This document shows positions 46,021 to 57,041 of a DNA stretch of 64,000 bases, one piece after another. This stretch comes from Morchella semilibera (Eukaryota; Ascomycota; Pezizomycetes; Pezizales; Morchellaceae). The stretch's first letter is position 1. Each line of letters begins with the position of its first letter. The stretch covers positions 248,001 to 312,000 of the forward strand of contig CM018603.1 of NCBI GenBank assembly GCA_009192285.1. Direction: 5' to 3'. Below the pieces are notes generated by a model. It did not search any database, was not told the origin of the DNA, and saw nothing but the letters and a program-made list of their open reading frames with translations. The translations under genes were made by a program, and so were the position numbers.

Positions 46021-46992
46021 CTAGCCCTGAGCGTGGATCTTGATAGTGATATCCACCGACTCCCCCTTGCGCGGCGCCGGCGCAGCAATACACGCCAGCA
46101 TCGCCTTACCGCAGGCCGAGGGCGCCGCCACCTGCTTGCTCAGCGGCGACGGGGCCGCAGGCTGGTACCTGGACACCTGGCGGCTCACGGTGGAGACCAT
46201 GGATGCCTCGGGGCGGGAGGATGTGCCCCTGTAGTCGTGCGAGACCATGGACAGGGGTGCGCCGCTGCTTCGCTGGGAGACGAGGGAGAGGGGGCCAGCC
46301 TCTGAAATGCGGCTGGGGGAGCTGCTGCTGCGGTGGGAGACGACGGAGGGTGGCGCCTCTGAGTAGCGGCTTGAGGAGCTAACGTGGGAGCCACTGGGAC
46401 CGTGGCTGCTGCGGTGGGATGCGAGGGATAGTGGCGCCTCTGAGTAGCGGCTTGAGGAGCTAACGTGGGAGCCACTGGGCCCGTGGCTGCTGCGGTGAGA
46501 CACGAGGGACAATGGCGCCTCTGAGAATCGGCTCGAGGAGCTAACCTGGGACCCACCCGGCCCAAGGCCGCTCCTATGAGAAGACGGCGCCTCAGAGCGG
46601 TAGCTGGAGGACCCTCCGCGGGACCCCTCGGGCACAAGCATCGATGAGCGGCGGCTGCAGGACGACTCGGACATGGGCGGCGGGATCACATGGGGCATGT
46701 TGGTGAGCCCGCTGCTGCTGGAGGGGCGGATGGTGCTCTGGCTGCTGCTGGAGGAGTGCGACATGCTGGAGCGGCCGGAGGCTGTGGACAGGGGGGCCGC
46801 GGACCGGTAGGACGGTGCGGCCCGGCTGGAGCCATGGCTGCTGGCGGCGGGCTTGGTGGATACGCAGGAGAGGGAGTCGCCGGGGCCGAGCGTCGGCGCG
46901 TTTAGGATGGCGTCGGACATGTAGCTGGATTTTTGGGTCATGTTGTCCATTGCTGGGCGGGAAGCGGTGCGGCTGGGGCGGGAAGCAGGCAT
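46021..46992 (-). CDS. Ser-rich repetitive protein, unknown function
   Basis: Single exon of 323 residues, about one third Ser, basic and probably disordered. Residues about 140-245 contain three tandem copies of a 27-residue (81-bp) unit of the type HRSSHGPSGSHVSSSSRY plus SEAPLSLVS, with shorter degenerate copies on both sides. The last 40 residues are not repetitive (KAMLACIAAPAPRKGESVDI then TIKIHAQG) and end in a beta-strand-like stretch. No signal peptide or membrane helix. The composition suggests a phosphorylated scaffold or septal/cell-cortex type protein, but that is a guess. Confidence 0.65.
   Translation of the reverse strand: MPASRPSRTASRPAMDNMTQKSSYMSDAILNAPTLGPGDSLSCVSTKPAASSHGSSRAAPSYRSAAPLSTASGRSSMSHSSSSSQSTIRPSSSSGLTNMPHVIPPPMSESSCSRRSSMLVPEGSRGGSSSYRSEAPSSHRSGLGPGGSQVSSSSRFSEAPLSLVSHRSSHGPSGSHVSSSSRYSEAPLSLASHRSSHGPSGSHVSSSSRYSEAPPSVVSHRSSSSPSRISEAGPLSLVSQRSSGAPLSMVSHDYRGTSSRPEASMVSTVSRQVSRYQPAAPSPLSKQVAAPSACGKAMLACIAAPAPRKGESVDITIKIHAQG
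46310..46555. repeat. 81-bp coding tandem repeat
   Basis: Three close copies of an 81-bp GC-rich unit within the Ser-rich gene; the two outer units are near-identical over most of their length. The repeat preserves the reading frame. Confidence 0.85.
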
Positions 46993-48502
46993 GATGGGGC
47001 TGGGAGGGTTTGTAGATGTGGTGGTGGTGGGTTAATGTAGTCTGTTTCTATGGAGATAGCTGTCTGGAGCTAGAGTGTTAGTTACTGTTATTGAGATTGT
47101 TGTAGATGATGAAGAGAAGAGAGGCAGAGGTAGGATCTGGGATATTTAAAGATTGCAAATTAGGGGCTTGCACAAATAGAAGAGAAGCATTGATAGATCG
47201 TGTTATTCGTTTGTTGACCACATGATGTTGAAGCTGTAGATATATTAGCTCGTGCCCAGGTGTTTTCAGGGGGGGAAGACTTGGAGGTTTCGGCGGTGGA
47301 TCAATAGTATATAAAGTATATAGACTCGAGGCAGTTTGACTTGTATGGCACGTTGAGAAGCACTGAGGTAGGTTTGGTGGAATGGAGAATGTCGGGTCAC
47401 GATGTAGGTTTGCTTTATAAGGGGCATAGTAGGCAGGTTTGGTGCTGAAGCTGAACTGTGGTAATTATCAAGTGTTTGCGTGTTGAAGGGAGCAAGTAGA
47501 TGGGGGTATATATAATCGTGTAATGTGTATCAGGTCCGCTGTTTGGTAAGATACAGTCATGGGTACTCACTCGCATCCCACCCACACGAGACGATACCGG
47601 CGCTTGAAGTATTGCCTCAAGGATATACTCATCCGATGAAATAGTGCTCTTGTAGTGTCAATATCGTGGCATTAAGTATTGTTATTGGTGCTGTGGTGTC
47701 TTGTTGCTAGGTGATAAACGGGTACTGGGACTGCTTCCCTAAGTGTTGTTGTTGCCGGGTACGTTTGGCCCAGGCCAAGTACTTTATAAGTTGCACCCAG
47801 CCTCTGGTGGCCGAAGATACAAGCTCACTCTTGATTGAACCCTTCCCCCTCCCCGGGGTGTGCGAGCAGAAACAATCGGGCAGTTTACAGTACTGTATCC
47901 TAACGGACCGGGTCGCTATAACGCCAGACGGACGAATAGTAAACATATAATCTCATATCCCACTACATATAAATACCCAAATACGTTATTTAATAGATAT
48001 AGGATGTATATCGATATCGCTATTCATATGGCACGAGTCAACTCTACGTAGTAATCCAAGGCCAGAGGAAGTCTTCACGACAAGTATATACTTGATGTGT
48101 ACAAGATACAAAAAGCGGGTCATAACCTGTGTCCCAAACCCCTTATAGAGTACATGTGGTAAATAGAAATGATGCGACGAGTACTGCTAATATTCAGCCC
48201 GGATTACCTACCAATTCAATGCGCTACTAGGCGAACCAGCCCCAAGAATTCTATCTAGGGTTATGATTCTTTTGTTAGCGATTATTGCCGATTGGTTGAA
48301 GGCCCCGCCGTAGATCCCGATGACGTCAACTGCAGCATTGATTGCGGACCCGATTACTGCTTACTTATTACCCCACATTACACAACCCTTTACTAAACGC
48401 CCAAGTAGAAGTACATGTTGATAAATACTGCGAGCTCCCCACAATCAAAGGCCCATAACAGTTCATCAATCCTATATATCCAACCCACAGCCCAAATCAA
48501 AG
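46993..48502. other. Intergenic spacer
   Basis: About 1.5 kb between two divergent genes. No supported gene; open frames at 47707-47950 overlap on both strands and look like chance. Confidence 0.6.
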
Positions 48503-49394
48503 ATGGTTCAAGTTCTTCTTCTCGGAGGTGCCTGCCTGTCCCGCAACCCCCTAATATATCCATAGATTCTAACTAACCCTCCTCTTGACTGAAGGCCATG
48601 GAAAGGTCGCCCTCCACCTAACCAAGCTCCTCACCAAGGCCGGCCACACCGTAACATCCGTAATCCGCAGTGCCGACCACATCCCCGACATCAACGCCCA
48701 AGCCCTCTCCCCGGGCGCCGTCAAGCCAACCGTCAGCTCAATTGAAGAGTCCACCCCAGAATCGATCGCAACGCAGCTCGAGGGAATCAACTGGGTCGTA
48801 TGGTCGGCCGGTAAGCCCCCCCCCCCCCGTAAACTGGATACAAGCGTAACCTAACCTTGCACAGGTGCCGGCGGAAAGGGAGGGCCAGAGCGCACCATCG
48901 CCGTCGACCAAGAGGCTGCAAAGCGGTACATCAGTGCCTCCATCGCCGCGCCCTCCGTCTCAAAGTTCGTAATGGTCTCTGCGCTGCTCTCGCGGCGTGA
49001 GCCGGCGCCCTACTGGAACGAGGAAGATATTGCGTCGTACCGTGCGGGGTGGGGGGCCATGCAGACCTACTGCGAGGCGAAGCTGCAGGCAGACACTTGG
49101 CTGTATGACGAGAGCCGGAAGCTGGAGAGGGCGGGCGGGAAGAGCGTGGGCTGGGAGGACATCAACTTGAGGCCGGGGCTGCTGAAGGATGACCCGGCGA
49201 CTGGGAGGGTTGATTTGGGGAGGACGGGGGCGAAGGGGTCGGTGAGTAGGGAGGATGTGGCGGCGGTGGCGGTGGAGCTGCTGGAGAAGGGCGGGGCGGG
49301 GGGGTTGTGGGTGGATTTGCTTTCGGGGGATGAGGAGATTGGGAAGGCGGTGGAGAAGGTGGTCTCGGGAAAGATCACGGCAAGGACGGAGTAG
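48503..49394 (+). CDS. NAD(P)-binding epimerase/dehydratase-like protein (YMR090W type)
   Basis: Rossmann-fold oxidoreductase of the atypical SDR / NmrA-like group. Exons 48503-48527, 48595-48810 and 48865-49394; phases fit, 256 residues. The nucleotide-binding strand and glycine loop are split across intron 1: MVQVLLLGG then HGKVALHLTKLL. Next come VTSVIRSADH (strand 2, Arg after it), GINWVVWSAGAGGKGG (strand 4) and the VSKFVMVSALLSRR strand. A YCEAKLQADTWLY helix follows, with Tyr and Lys in YxxxK-like spacing, and then INLRPGLL. The closest known architecture is yeast YMR090W and related NAD-dependent epimerase-like proteins of unknown substrate. Likely cytosolic. Confidence 0.88.
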
Positions 49395-51208
49395 ATATTT
49401 GTATCCTTCATCACACTTGTCATCACCTGCTGCGGTTTAAAACAATATACTGTTAGACCACTATCAATAGGTACAAGGAAGGCATGAGGTGATAAGCCGG
49501 TAATAACCCCCCTGAGCGACAATATTCGCAGACGTAAAAGACCCGTCCTCACCTGAATTCCACCACAAGCTACCGACACTTCAACCTACAATAAAGCACG
49601 GCCCAAGAAGTATCCCAGGGCGAGATCGTCTGAAGATACTTAGACATTTAGATGCCCTATATAAGAGATACCTGAAAGGTACAGTTGAATCGCCCTGTAA
49701 GAGTACAAAAGCTTATAGGGCGATTAAACTATATATATTGTGATAGAATATTTGGGTTTTGGATATCATCTTTCATTATCATATTATGTATTACGGAAGG
49801 AGATTGAATCATAGTGAATCTCTTTGGGATGAAACATTAGTTTGCTACAGAGCTGTTATATCAGCCTTACTAGCACACACAACTACACAGTGCCTATGAC
49901 CCTACCAAAGCCTATAATGTACATACTTCTACATACCACCCAACCGAATTAGGGGTCTTTTGACTCACCAAGTATGCTAACAATCTAAATGAAACCCAAA
50001 CGCACTAGAGAGAAGCCCCGCACACCCTAGATATGGCTATAACGACACATGCACAATTAAACGTCAGTTTACAAGATACCCTTATGCTATTACCCTACTC
50101 CACGAGATCGCTCTAACCAATACATACTTATGATGTACAGACGCTTAGGCAGTTCTGGAGTCTCGCGGCCAGCATCCGCACGGCTGTCGAAGTAGGGGTA
50201 ACATATATCTAAGATACACACCTTACTAGCAGTACCCAACAAGTCACCCATGCGCACCTCTTGAAGTACTTGTAACCCTCTGAGGCCCCGCGCTCTGGTG
50301 GAAAGCCGGGCACATTATGCAAGCCCGCTACTTGATCGAATCAGTGGGTGTGGGTGGGGCTGTTCTACCGAGTCTTGTCAACTTAGGCACGATGCGGGTG
50401 GGTTTGTGATGAAGTGGCTTTGCAGCTTGAGCGGGCGGCGGTGCATAGAATTAAGTGACATCCGAAGGTCAGTCTGCTATCTAATCCCATGAGCGTCCAA
50501 ATTAAACAGGTTCCCGGAAACGTATCTCGCCCCCAACGCCCCAGGCTGGCTCACCCCCAATTAAATGCCCCAGACAGGCTCGCCAAGGAGGAACGGCGGT
50601 ACCTCAACAGCACATCACCCGGAACCCAACAAAATGTCGTCATAGTTCACAATGCCACTGCGTTTGGAGGTATTACGTTACAGAACTGTGCTTACGCTAT
50701 GGGTGTGGGATATTCGTGGAAATAAAAAACTTTGAACGGTTGGCACTGAGAATAGGTCTCATATCTTTGGATTTACCTCCTGTACACTATAGTATAAAGA
50801 GTGATGTGACATCTTAGGGGGTAGGCTGGTGAGGGGTTGGGGAATGGTGGGTGCGCCGGATTTCGATATATTGGATACAAACAAGGATTCTATTGCATGT
50901 CGGGATGGTCTATAAAGTGAAAGACCCAACCACGAAAAGTTAACCGCCCGTTAGTGACCCAATTATCCATTGATGTGTGCATCAAATACATGCAGTCAGT
51001 TACTGCTAGTACGCGCTAGACTTTGAAGGATCATACTTATACTCGCCAGGGTATGCTCACAGAATCTCACTCGGTCCCATCGCATCCCTACATGGCGCAC
51101 TACCCATCACGCCAAGCTGCCACGCCAAATCCTGATAGCCGGTAATCCTTGAACCTCAACCTCAAATTCCATCACCGACCGAACGGCATCACCGACCGCA
51201 AAGCTACA
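49395..51208. other. Intergenic spacer with a miniature inverted-repeat element
   Basis: About 1.8 kb. It holds the 48-bp inverted-repeat element at 49683-49730. Two short open frames (50298-50492, 50489-50725) overlap end to start. The second ends QNVVIVHNATAFGGITLQNC, which has protein-like composition, but I cannot place it in a family; it may be a gene remnant. Confidence 0.5.
49683..49730. mobile_element. Miniature inverted-repeat element, copy A (minimal)
   Basis: 48 bp. Left arm AGTTGAATCGCCCTGTAAG and reversed right arm AGTTTAATCGCCCTATAAG match at 17 of 19 bases, with a 10-base loop. Flanked by TA on both sides. It shares the arm sequence with copies B and C, so it looks like an internally deleted member of the same family. 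Confidence 0.7.
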
Positions 51209-52037
51209 ATGTCCTTCCGCCAGCTCACTTCCGCGCGGGTAACTCCTCAATTTCCTGTCAATTCTGACTTCTGCTAACTAGATATTTGTTCATCCAGCCT
51301 GCCATCTTTGCGGCCAGTGCTGCGCTCACCACGGCTTTCCTAACCATCACACCCGTATACGCCGAGGAAATCACCAGCCACCCAGTACCTCTCCTCTTTT
51401 CCTTTTAAAGCCCAATTATTATTGCTAACTTGATTTATAGGCCAAAAAATCTCTCTACGACCCCCCAACCCCCAAACCCTCAGTGTCCACCCCCGAGTCC
51501 CGCACCCACACTCCAACCCCCACCGACCGCCTCGCTGTCCACATTGGTACAGCCCGCCGGTTCATTACCGCCCATACCGCCCTTGCACAGCGCGAGATCG
51601 ACTCCGCCTTCAACAAGTACCTCTCTGTCGAGTCCACCGTCACCTCGACCATCGCCTCGCTCGCTCCCCCGCGCTCCTCCGAAGAGAAGGTCGTGCCGGG
51701 GCTCCTCTATGTTGCGGTAAGCACCATGGCCGGCTCAATCCTCGCGAGGAGGCGTATGTTCCCGATCCGGGTGGTAACGCCTCTGGCGGTTGCGGTCGGC
51801 GCTGGATGGTACTTCCTGCCGGAGACGAGCAGGAATGTGGGCGACTTGCTGTGGACGTGGGAGAAGAGGGTGCCGCAGGTGGCGGAGACCCATTTGGCGG
51901 TTAGAGAGGGTGTGGAGAAGGGTATTTCGGAAAGTAGGAGGGTGCTCGTGGAGAGCAGGAGGGCTGTGGACGGGGCCGTGAGCGATGCGAGGAAGACGGT
52001 GGAGGGGTGGGTGAAAAAGAGTGGTGGGGATAACTAA
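51209..52037 (+). CDS. MICOS complex subunit, Mic26/Mic27 (apolipoprotein O) type
   Basis: Inner-mitochondrial-membrane protein of the cristae-junction complex. Exons 51209-51238, 51298-51384 and 51441-52037; phases all close at codon boundaries, 237 residues. The N-terminus MSFRQLTSARPAIFAASAAL plus a hydrophobic stretch to VYAEE suits a mitochondrial targeting/membrane segment. Two further membrane stretches are visible: VVPGLLYVAVSTMAGSILA and FPIRVVTPLAVAVGAGWYFL, followed by PETSRNVGDLLWTWE. This R-R-x-x-P(I/L)R linker between two helices and the NVGDL segment are typical of fungal Mic26/27. The C-terminus is amphipathic and basic. Which of the two paralogues it is cannot be told. Confidence 0.85.
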
Positions 52038-52604
52038 CCGTGAGGGCGTAGAAAAAGTTCTTGCCGCCTATAGATATTTGTTTTTTTTCTTTCCCCCTTT
52101 GTCCCTGATTGCTCCTGTTTGGTCTTGTCAACTAAAGTTGTTACACAAAATAGGACATTAGACCTTCAAGTAGCTCCATGGTTCTTTATTGCGATTGAAC
52201 TCAATTGCTTTAGTTGGTTGAAGAAAATTGTGTGGCTTTGATTTTGACCGTGACTCCTATATTATTCCATATTCCCAATTAAGACACATCTATATAAGAA
52301 TAAAACCTTCGAGAGCCTAACTCTACAGTCGGTGACATCATTGGATAGAATCGACAAAAGCCATCAGTAAACAAGGTAGTCGAGGCGAAACACGGGCACA
52401 CACGAAATTAGAGATAGGGGGTAATGAAATATGTAGTCTCAAGCGTTTCATGAAACCTACATGCAACCGGCACAGAAGCCCTTTTCCAAATGCATAGGCC
52501 GAAGCGAATACCCCATCAATACCATACTCCAACCCACACGCAGAAAAAAGAGAGGATGCCAATTACCTCTTTTCCCTTCCGGGTAAGAGGAGACCAAAAA
52601 CTGG

Positions 52605-52665
52605 CCTAACTAGGGCCACGGGTTAATTACTTGTCTGTAGTCGGGACCCTTAATAGATTCAATCA
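52605..52665. repeat. Degenerate dispersed repeat, copy 1
   Basis: Shares CCTAACTAGGG(C/T)CACGGGTTA and a later ATAGATTCAATC with 53561-53622, with similar spacing. The second motif resembles a Pol III B box (GGTTCRANNCC), so a tRNA-derived SINE remnant is conceivable, but no A box was found. Confidence 0.45.
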
Positions 52666-53560
52666 GGTAGTGTGCTATGAGCCGGCTCGAGCCGGTGGTC
52701 AATGATCAAAAAACAGGTTATCCTCTCACCTAACTTAGCAGAGCGGCAGATAGAGGCTTCATTCCGACATGGTAGAATGCTCTAATGGGAGTAAACTATT
52801 TGTTTGAGCATTAGGGTAGGTAAAACTGCATTTAGTGGCTCTTAGGGTCTAGCAGAACACATGTAATTAGGGCTCAAGCCTAAGCCCGAGCCTGAGAGAA
52901 AAGGTCTCAAGCGGCTCAGGCTCGCCCCCAATGAGCCGCTCGGCCCATGGACCACGCATTTCTTGCTTTTTTCAAGAGGATCACCCCCGCTATGATACAA
53001 GCTACCTTCTGCTTAGTACACCACGACATTTAGATCCCCCTTACAAACATATCTCCACCGATCTTTAGCTTACCATCTACGTAGGCAGCCCTAGTAGCTC
53101 TGTTGTCCGTAGAGCCTCTAGAGGTGATGGCATCTGCTACAGTCAAATAGAAGGGTAGTGCTGCAGGACATGAATGGCCGTCAACGGACTCATAGGCATC
53201 TTGCCACCTGGTGCCATCGGGAGGATTTGCAATTAGAACCGCAAAAGTAGGGGATGGGAATTTACTGGGGCTTGTCATTTCTGATGTGGGAGAGCTAGAA
53301 TAGGGCCGGCTTGGATGCCTTATATGTTAATTTCCTTGTTACTATCCGCCCTTTATCTGCCTAGTGTGCCCGCAGCCAAGAGGCTTCTAGATGGTGCAGT
53401 ATGCCGCCGGGCTACTAGGCCCTAGGTCTGTCTACTACAGCCACGCACCCACACTCTTTATTCCCCCTTTTGTCTACCTGTATATACTTATATAAAGCCC
53501 CATCCGGGGGTCCTATTAGAAAATCAAGCAACGTTACAGTCAGCCCATTCACAAAACAAC

Positions 53561-53622
53561 CTAACTAGGGTCACGGGTTATTCATCTATAGGTGGGGACA
53601 GCCCCGCCCATAGATTCAATCC
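53561..53622. repeat. Degenerate dispersed repeat, copy 2
   Basis: Partner of 52605-52665. After the shared part it continues with GGTCATAGGTTCAACC (53636-53651), another B-box-like string. Family unknown. Confidence 0.45.
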
Positions 53623-54167
53623 AGAGCCTATTGGCGGTCATAGGTTCAACCATATGCCGAGTCCAGGAGCCGAAGCGTTATGCCTGCTCAAACACTGGCT
53701 ATATGCTTAAATCCCCGGGACTGATATCTGAAAGCTGTACCTAGGTTAAGCTAGAGTGAGAGTATCATATTAGCACTTCAGTTTGGATGATCCAGGTTAG
53801 GCCTGCTCGGGCTTTCGAGTCCCCGGGCCGGGGGACATACAGTTTTAGGCTCGGGGTAGCCCGTTCCCTCTCTGGGTTAAAGAGAAAACATTTCCCTCGT
53901 GTATGATTAAAGCACCAACCTATCATAACGTTTAGCTAAACACCAGTAAAGTAAAAACCCTATTCGAGGTCAGGGTAGTACAATATCTTTCGCGGCGCAC
54001 ATATATCTCCAAAGGGTATCTATAAGGTTACTCCCATACTAATCTATCATCACTCACAAAGGCCCACCAATACCCATAACGGAATAGCTCAAGCCGCAAT
54101 TCGTACAGAGTATAGAGGTTCTTCCTATATAAGCATCTGCATTAGTATACTCCGATAAATACTAGTG

Positions 54168-54292
54168 TAGTCGAACCGCCCTATAAGAGTGCAAAAGTAG
54201 CGCGAAGCCGTACCATTACAGGGTGTGTACCCTTATAGACCGGGGGGGGAGGGGGGTGGTTTGTCTGCGAAGGCTACCTTAGCCCAAGGACT
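54168..54292. mobile_element. Inverted-repeat element family, copy B (3' end lost)
   Basis: Begins TAGTCGAACCGCCCTATAAG and then aligns base by base with much of copy C (AGTGCAAAAGTAGCG, ACAGGGTGTGTACCCTTATA, then AAGGCTACCTTAGCCC and GGACTCATAC). A G-rich expansion (54241-54257) interrupts it. After 54292 the similarity stops and the right inverted repeat is missing. Confidence 0.65.
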
Positions 54293-55230
54293 CATACTCC
54301 CACCTGAGAGAGACGGCCGACACTCCAGGCCGGCCGACTCTACCATAGTGATAATGATAGTGGCTTGTTAACAGGAGTTGAAGGTTCGACAACAAACCGA
54401 CTTACCAATGGGTAGACCTAGCCTAGGATGTTGTTGGTTAAACAGTGGGCGGTGAAATAGGGCCCCACATAATAACCAGGTCCAGTCATGTCATTTTGTT
54501 GTTGGCTTGTTGATGCTAGCTACGCCCTGAAAGTACTTCCCTAGATTGATGTTTATTTCCCTTGCTTCTGCGCAGCATGTCCGGGCATACAATTTGGCGG
54601 GATCCGGTTCAAACAGTTTCTACGGCCGCCAGGTCCGCAAGATGATGAATCACACCCTCGGGCCCGCCCCAGAAGCCGGGTGTTTGTGTCCCTTCGAGTA
54701 GTTCTAGGGCGGGCCCTTGAGGTACGAGTGGTTTGGTGTGTTGAATTGTATCTTGTGTACCAACAATCGTTTAAAAAGGACCATCGAAAACATAACCAGG
54801 CGAAAGTGTGCCTTAAACTTTGATCCTATATATCAACCAAGCGTAGGGAGTCAGTGTAGAAATTAACTCTCAACCCAATAAGGTAACCTAAGCGACAAAA
54901 CTTTTCTTGCCGCCGCCTGGCTACACACCTTATCGGCGATTAAGTTTTGCAGGGGGTAGATTAAGGTTTAGACCCATTAGCGTGGATATGTGCCCTGGCC
55001 GCTGTCGCCAACCATCGAGTGATAGTCTATGATGAAGTCTCCCGCCGACCTGTCTGTACATACATGTATTGTATATACTTTCTAGCCAGATAACCCCGCA
55101 CGGATATCTATAAGTACATGTAGCCCTCAAGTCTTCCTCCCCTTCTCACCCTCCCCTCCACATAACACACCTAACACACAATAAATTGACCATCTATTCG
55201 TACCTTCCATCCGCCAAATTTACCCTCACA

Positions 55231-55551
55231 ATGAAGTCCATCAAGTGCATCGCCCCTCTTCTCATACTTCTCTCGATCATCCCTACTGCTATGGGGTGGT
55301 TCACTGTCCACGCCCCCGTTCGCGGTCCCGACAACTTCGACCAGCGTAACCGCCCGCCGATGCCAACTCTTGACGAGATCGTCAGCCAGCGCAACCGTCC
55401 CTCTGACGATGTCCTTGAGCCCGTTGCGGTCACCGCTGATGGTACCGTTGTCATTCCACGCGGCTTGAACCTGAAACATGGGCACCACGGCCATGGACAT
55501 CGCCACGGTGGCCGTCCTGCTGGGAGGGGAGGTATGCCTCCAAGAGATTAG
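55231..55551 (+). CDS. Small secreted His/Gly-rich protein
   Basis: 106 residues, single exon. The start at 55231 gives a clear signal peptide (MKSIKCIAPLLILLSIIPTA, cleavage after MG); an upstream in-frame ATG at 55186 would bury it. The mature part contains two RNRP motifs (QRNRPPMPTLDEIVSQRNRP), then a His-rich tail (HGHHGHGHRHGG) and a Gly/Arg end. No cysteine remains after cleavage. His-rich tails can bind divalent metals; an effector or cell-wall role is possible but unproven. It stands alone in a gene-poor, repeat-bearing stretch. Confidence 0.7.
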   Translation: MKSIKCIAPLLILLSIIPTAMGWFTVHAPVRGPDNFDQRNRPPMPTLDEIVSQRNRPSDDVLEPVAVTADGTVVIPRGLNLKHGHHGHGHRHGGRPAGRGGMPPRD

Positions 55552-57041
55552 AATGGAGATTGAATCCTCGCTGACTTTCGAAGGATTCTAAGCAAAAATA
55601 TTATAACGGAAATGAAAATTTGTGACTTTGTGGGTGGGAGATATTTGGTTGATAGGTGGAAAAGTTGAAAGGATCCTTTTTTCTTTCTGGTCTGACATAG
55701 TTTCGGGGATTTCAAGTAATAGGTGTTCTGTGGCTTTAAATAGAATCTGGCATGATTCTATCTCGCTTTACTGTTCACTGTTCTCTCTAATATTGTGATA
55801 TCGAATTAAGGTGATATGGGCTACTTCCTGCCTTTATACTTTCGCTCTCGGATAGAATTGACTATACATACGTCATATGTACAACTATGTATGTACGGCA
55901 TGTAGCTGGGCCTTTAGTCAATACACTTGTTCCAAGCGCAGCCAAATGTTCTTTGGTACCTCTCTCACTATGGGTAGCCACCTTACTATGGGTAGCCACC
56001 TCGCAACCGTGAGTTGTGCGCATCCTACCTTGGATTACGGATAGAGTCGAATCGCCCTATGATGATACAAAAGTGGCGATAAGTCGTACCCTTACAGGGC
56101 ATGTACCCTCATATACAGGGAGAGTTTGTGTTTACAAAGGCTATTTTAGCCCGAGAACTCATACCTTTATAAAGCGATTAGCCTTATAAAAGGTACCCTT
56201 ATAGGGCAATTGGATTATATTCAGGTTCTCCCCATGGCCCGACCAACCAAACCGCCACAAATTTCAAAAACACCTATTCCATAGAAGAACTTCACCAACA
56301 AAAACCAACGGACAACCTTTCCTGGGCAAGGCCTACAATTACAATTAACTCCGAGTGATATTCCATGATGAAAACCACACCAGAAACCCGCATCACAATG
56401 AGTCACTCGTGTTTTCAATAGCTCAAGCCAAGCCATGCACACTTCCTCCGTTTCTTTTCTACTTGCGTTCATTTTCAATTCTAAAGTAAAAGACAAAGAT
56501 CCAAACCAGTAGGGGAAATAATGGTTTTTAGAAGAAAAAAAGGAGGAGACAACCACCTATCCACACAACACCGCCAGCGGCGCCAGGAAATAACAATAAG
56601 AAAGGAAAACAAATAATAAAGCCGCAAAGCAAGAGCAAAAAAAACACACCCATGTACAATCCAGGAAGTGGAGGGAATATGGATCGGGGGAAAGTGGGGA
56701 GAATATGTAGCGTGAAGGGGGGGACCTGGTAGCGTACTTATTAATGCCCATGACTTCATAAGAGCAGAAGATTGAGGGAATATAAGGGAAGAGGGCAAAA
56801 ATAGAGAAGAGAAGAGGAACATCGTAACCAAACACAAACATACCACGCCCAAGTGTAGAAATAAAAGCAATAGCATCCATGGGGGTATTAGACAAATCCA
56901 AGCCAGCCAAAAGCGCATAAAACAATCCAAGCCACAATAAAATTCCACGTAGCCAGCCAATCAGAAACCGCTTAGTCAGAAGAAAAATCGCAAACCGGGT
57001 ACCAGCAACCAAAACATAAAGCCCAAAACATAACCCACTGA
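55552..57041. other. Spacer with inverted-repeat element copy C and a T-rich ATG22 3' flank
   Basis: About 1.5 kb. It holds copy C (56044-56216) and a short duplication (CTATGGGTAGCCACCT, twice at 55966-56001). On the minus strand a hydrophobic open frame (57045 down to 56557) starts inside the ATG22 stop codon; the strand is very T-rich, so I treat it as probable 3' UTR. Confidence 0.5.
56044..56216. mobile_element. Inverted-repeat element family, copy C (complete)
   Basis: About 173 bp. Left end GAGTCGAATCGCCCTATGAT and reversed right end AATCCAATTGCCCTATAAGG are imperfect inverted repeats, with TA at both borders. The inside matches copy B (ACAAAAGTGGCG, CCCTTACAGGGCATGTACCC, ACAAAGGCTATTTTAGCCC). 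No coding capacity. TA borders and short length fit a Tc1/mariner-type or other TA-targeting MITE. Confidence 0.7.

Larger units (their letters stand above)
52038..55230. other. Gene-poor spacer with degenerate repeats
   Basis: 3.2 kb without a supported gene. It contains two related segments (52605-52665 and 53561-53622), copy B of the inverted-repeat family, stretches rich in GAGCC/GGCTC (52680-52950, 53800-53870), and two TACATGTA sites (55061, 55115). An 82-codon minus-strand frame at 53030-53278 has even composition but no recognisable family; it may be a remnant. Confidence 0.55.

Noticed and set aside
50298-50725. Two abutting short plus-strand frames
   Set aside because: Protein-like at the end (QNVVIVHNATAFGG) but no family, promoter or splice structure could be defended; noted in the spacer entry only.
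53030-53278. 82-codon minus-strand frame
   Set aside because: Even composition but isolated, no motif and no extension; too little to call a gene.
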